This document shows positions 62,227 through 64,000 of a stretch of DNA of 64,000 nucleotides, in pieces; within the stretch, counting starts at the first letter, position 1; the number at the start of each line of letters is the position of its first letter. Below the pieces are notes generated by a model that worked only from the letters and a program-made list of their open reading frames with translations, had not been told where the DNA came from and did no database searches. This stretch comes from Puteibacter caeruleilacunae. Lineage in GTDB: Bacteria > Bacteroidota > Bacteroidia > Bacteroidales > Prolixibacteraceae. The position numbers were made by a program, and so were the translations under genes. The stretch lies in assembly GCA_005217565.1 (NCBI GenBank), contig SJCO01000004.1, forward strand, positions 186,001-250,000. Reading direction: 5' to 3'.

Positions 62227-64000
62227 ATGAAGAATATTCTTTTCTTTCTAGGCTTGATTATATTAATTAAAAGTTCTTTCGCTCAACGTGCCAGTGAAGA
62301 TTTGAGCACCGAGGATCGTCCTAAAATTGGATTAGTATTGAGTGGTGGCGGTGCGAAAGGTTTTGCCCATGTGGGTGTACTGAAAGTCATTGACGAACTT
62401 GGAATCCCCATTGATTACATTGCCGGAACGAGTATGGGATCAATAATCGGAGGTTTTTACGCAATTGGCTACTCTGGTAAAGATATCGAGACAATGATCA
62501 GTTCTCAGAATTGGGAGAACTTGTTATCAGATCATGTGTCACGAACTTATATCCCCTTTCATCAAAAGGAAACCTATGAACGTTATGCTCTTTCGTTCCC
62601 TATAAAACCTAAAGGGATTGATTTACCAATTGGAATTGTTAAAGGTCAGAATGTGATCAACTTATTTGAACGTTTATCAATAGACTATCACGATGAAACT
62701 GATTTTAAAAAACTTCCAATTCCATTTGTCTGCGTCGCCACCAATATTGAATCTGGTGAGGCTGTTGTTTTAGACAAGGGCTATCTGCCAGAAGCCTTAA
62801 GAGCAAGTATGGCAATTCCTACGTTCTTCTCTCCGGTTGAAATTGATGATAAATTGTTGCTGGATGGAGGTATGGTCAATAACTATCCAGTGAAAGAATT
62901 GGTTAAAATGGGAGCTGATATCGTTATTGGTGTTGATGTTCAATCTGGCCCTAAAACAAAGGAAGAGTTAGGCTCATTTGTTGATATCATTAACCAAACA
63001 GTATCACTAATGGCCTTGAATGAATACAAGAAAAATATAGATTTTGTGGATATCAATATAAAGCCACATATTCCTGAATATTCGGTAGGTAGCTTTAATG
63101 ATGCTGATTCGTTAATTGCAAGAGGAGAACAAAAGGCTCGCGAATATATTGATCAATTAAAGGCCCTAAAACAAAAGTATAATTTAAAGAAGAACGGTAT
63201 AAAAAATTACACTCCTCCTACTGATTCAACATCTTATGTAATAAATAAGATTAAAATAGAAGGATTGGAAGAGGTAAGCTCATCTTTGGTACTAGGAAAG
63301 CTGAACATTGAGACTCCTGACACTGTCACACTGCAAACCATTGATCGAGGTATATCGCGAATATATGGAAGTAGATACTTCGACAAGGTCGATTTTAAGC
63401 TATCAGGAGACGGAGAGAAGGAACTGACACTGAGAATCAAGGAACGTACTACCAATCGCTTTAATGTAGGTTTTCACTACGACTCAGATAATAATGCTGG
63501 TGTATTACTTAATACCACATTAAGAAATAAACTAAAAAGTGGTTCAAGACTTTCCTTTGATCTAAAGCTTGCAGAAAAACCACACTTCGTTACAACATAT
63601 AATGTCGACAACGGATTAAAACCCGGCTTGACTCTGAAGGGTGAATATATTGATACCGAAGTCAACGCATATGACAATGGAGACAAGATAGGAAATTTCG
63701 ACCTTGATCACCTTAACTTTGATATAAGTACACATTCGATATTCAAGGAATCATACTCTTTTGGTATTGGAGCCAGACTGGAATACTATAAAGCTTCTTC
63801 AAATTTCTCGATACCGATACCTGAAGGGGAATCATCGAGTCTGGAAGACATCTATTACACCTATTATACTTTCTTGCGTTTCGACACGCACGAGAAAACA
63901 TATTATCCGAAATCAGGTATTAGCCTATACGGAGAGTATAAACTGGTAACTACAAATGGTGTAAAACTGGAAGGAACAAAGCGACCTCTTTCTGTTGCTT
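62227..64000 (+). CDS. Patatin-like phospholipase with POTRA and BamA-like barrel (3' end outside window)
   Basis: The frame runs open from the ATG at 62227 to the window end, 591 codons, so the barrel is incomplete. After a signal peptide (MKNILFFLGLIILIKSSFA) comes a patatin domain (about 32-230): oxyanion loop GGGAKG, nucleophile Ser in AGTSMGSI, and catalytic Asp in LLDGGMVNNYP. A POTRA-like domain follows (about 335-405, INKIKIEGLEEVSSSLVLGK), then the first strands of an Omp85/BamA-type barrel (RFNVGFHYDSDNNAGVLLNT, FLRFDTHEKTYYPKSGISLY). This resembles PlpD-type self-secreted lipases, in which the barrel exports or anchors the patatin part, which hydrolyses phospholipids. The gene is separate from the glycan loci, with its own promoter. 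Confidence 0.92.
   Translation, partial: MKNILFFLGLIILIKSSFAQRASEDLSTEDRPKIGLVLSGGGAKGFAHVGVLKVIDELGIPIDYIAGTSMGSIIGGFYAIGYSGKDIETMISSQNWENLLSDHVSRTYIPFHQKETYERYALSFPIKPKGIDLPIGIVKGQNVINLFERLSIDYHDETDFKKLPIPFVCVATNIESGEAVVLDKGYLPEALRASMAIPTFFSPVEIDDKLLLDGGMVNNYPVKELVKMGADIVIGVDVQSGPKTKEELGSFVDIINQTVSLMALNEYKKNIDFVDINIKPHIPEYSVGSFNDADSLIARGEQKAREYIDQLKALKQKYNLKKNGIKNYTPPTDSTSYVINKIKIEGLEEVSSSLVLGKLNIETPDTVTLQTIDRGISRIYGSRYFDKVDFKLSGDGEKELTLRIKERTTNRFNVGFHYDSDNNAGVLLNTTLRNKLKSGSRLSFDLKLAEKPHFVTTYNVDNGLKPGLTLKGEYIDTEVNAYDNGDKIGNFDLDHLNFDISTHSIFKESYSFGIGARLEYYKASSNFSIPIPEGESSSLEDIYYTYYTFLRFDTHEKTYYPKSGISLYGEYKLVTTNGVKLEGTKRPLSVA

Noticed and set aside
1-64000. CRISPR arrays, insertion sequences, tRNA and rRNA genes, replication origin
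   Set aside because: No regularly spaced repeats, transposase genes, tRNA cloverleaf ends or rRNA segments were recognised on reading.

Overview
This 64 kb window is a carbohydrate-acquisition region of a Bacteroidetes chromosome. The evidence is five SusC/SusD pairs, lipoboxes on almost every exported protein, three ECF sigma/FecR anti-sigma modules, a LytTR two-component pair, and promoters of the Bacteroidetes type (TTG, 19-21 bp, TAnnTTTG). The A+T-rich sequence, the S1 sulfatase and the galactosidases suggest a free-living, perhaps marine Bacteroidales or Marinilabiliales-like organism. That placement is an inference, because no rRNA or other marker gene is present. No tRNA, rRNA, CRISPR array, insertion sequence or replication origin was seen.

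Layout (nearly everything is on the minus strand, so operons read right to left). (1) 1-9141: ECF sigma, FecR, SusC, SusD, a DUF4959/DUF5000-like lipoprotein and a DUF4998-like lipoprotein cut by the window edge. (2) 9332-18001: a second ECF sigma/FecR/SusC/SusD module, with a plus-strand pair (DUF4143-type AAA ATPase and Panacea/SocA-domain protein) lodged between sigma and fecR. (3) 18271-26908: enzymes, namely a GH36-like (clan GH-D) hydrolase, an S1 sulfatase, a GH2 beta-galactosidase and a discoidin plus GH9-like protein. (4) 27522-32086: three 6-bladed beta-propeller proteins and a CarboxypepD_reg-like protein. (5) 32397-47004: a seven-gene operon Fas-SusC-SusD-Fas-Fas-SusC-SusD with three fasciclin-domain proteins and no STN or sigma control. 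(6) 47342-52473: a divergent 927-aa protein of unknown family, a LacI-family regulator and a GH43/GH117-like propeller enzyme. (7) 52895-61905: a LytS/LytTR pair, ECF sigma, FecR, SusC and SusD. (8) 62227-64000: a patatin-BamA-like protein cut by the window end.

How the parts work together. Three SusC proteins (starts at 7235, 14225 and 58036) carry an N-terminal STN domain and sit behind a FecR and an ECF sigma. This is the standard trans-envelope arrangement in which a loaded SusC signals through FecR to free the sigma factor. In all three loci a hairpin with a T-run readable on the opposite strand lies between fecR and susC, and a TAnnTTTG-like box starts at the susC start codon on that opposite strand. 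This is the layout expected of a short antisense RNA over the susC leader. In locus 1 a bipartite element (CCCAGTGAT, 14 bp, CGTC) precedes both the sigma gene and fecR and is a good candidate for an autoregulated ECF promoter.

The fasciclin/SusCD operon appears to use a different control. Four LacI-type palindromes (consensus near CGGNAACGTTNCCG) fill the divergent promoter region at 47190-47252, and two more lie upstream of the discoidin/GH9-like gene at 27070-27114. With the LacI-family gene at 50170-51231 this suggests one regulon linking the fasciclin operon, the unknown 927-aa protein and the GH9-like protein. The substrate is not known. The sulfatase, GH2 and GH36-like enzymes would fit a sulfated galactose-containing polysaccharide.
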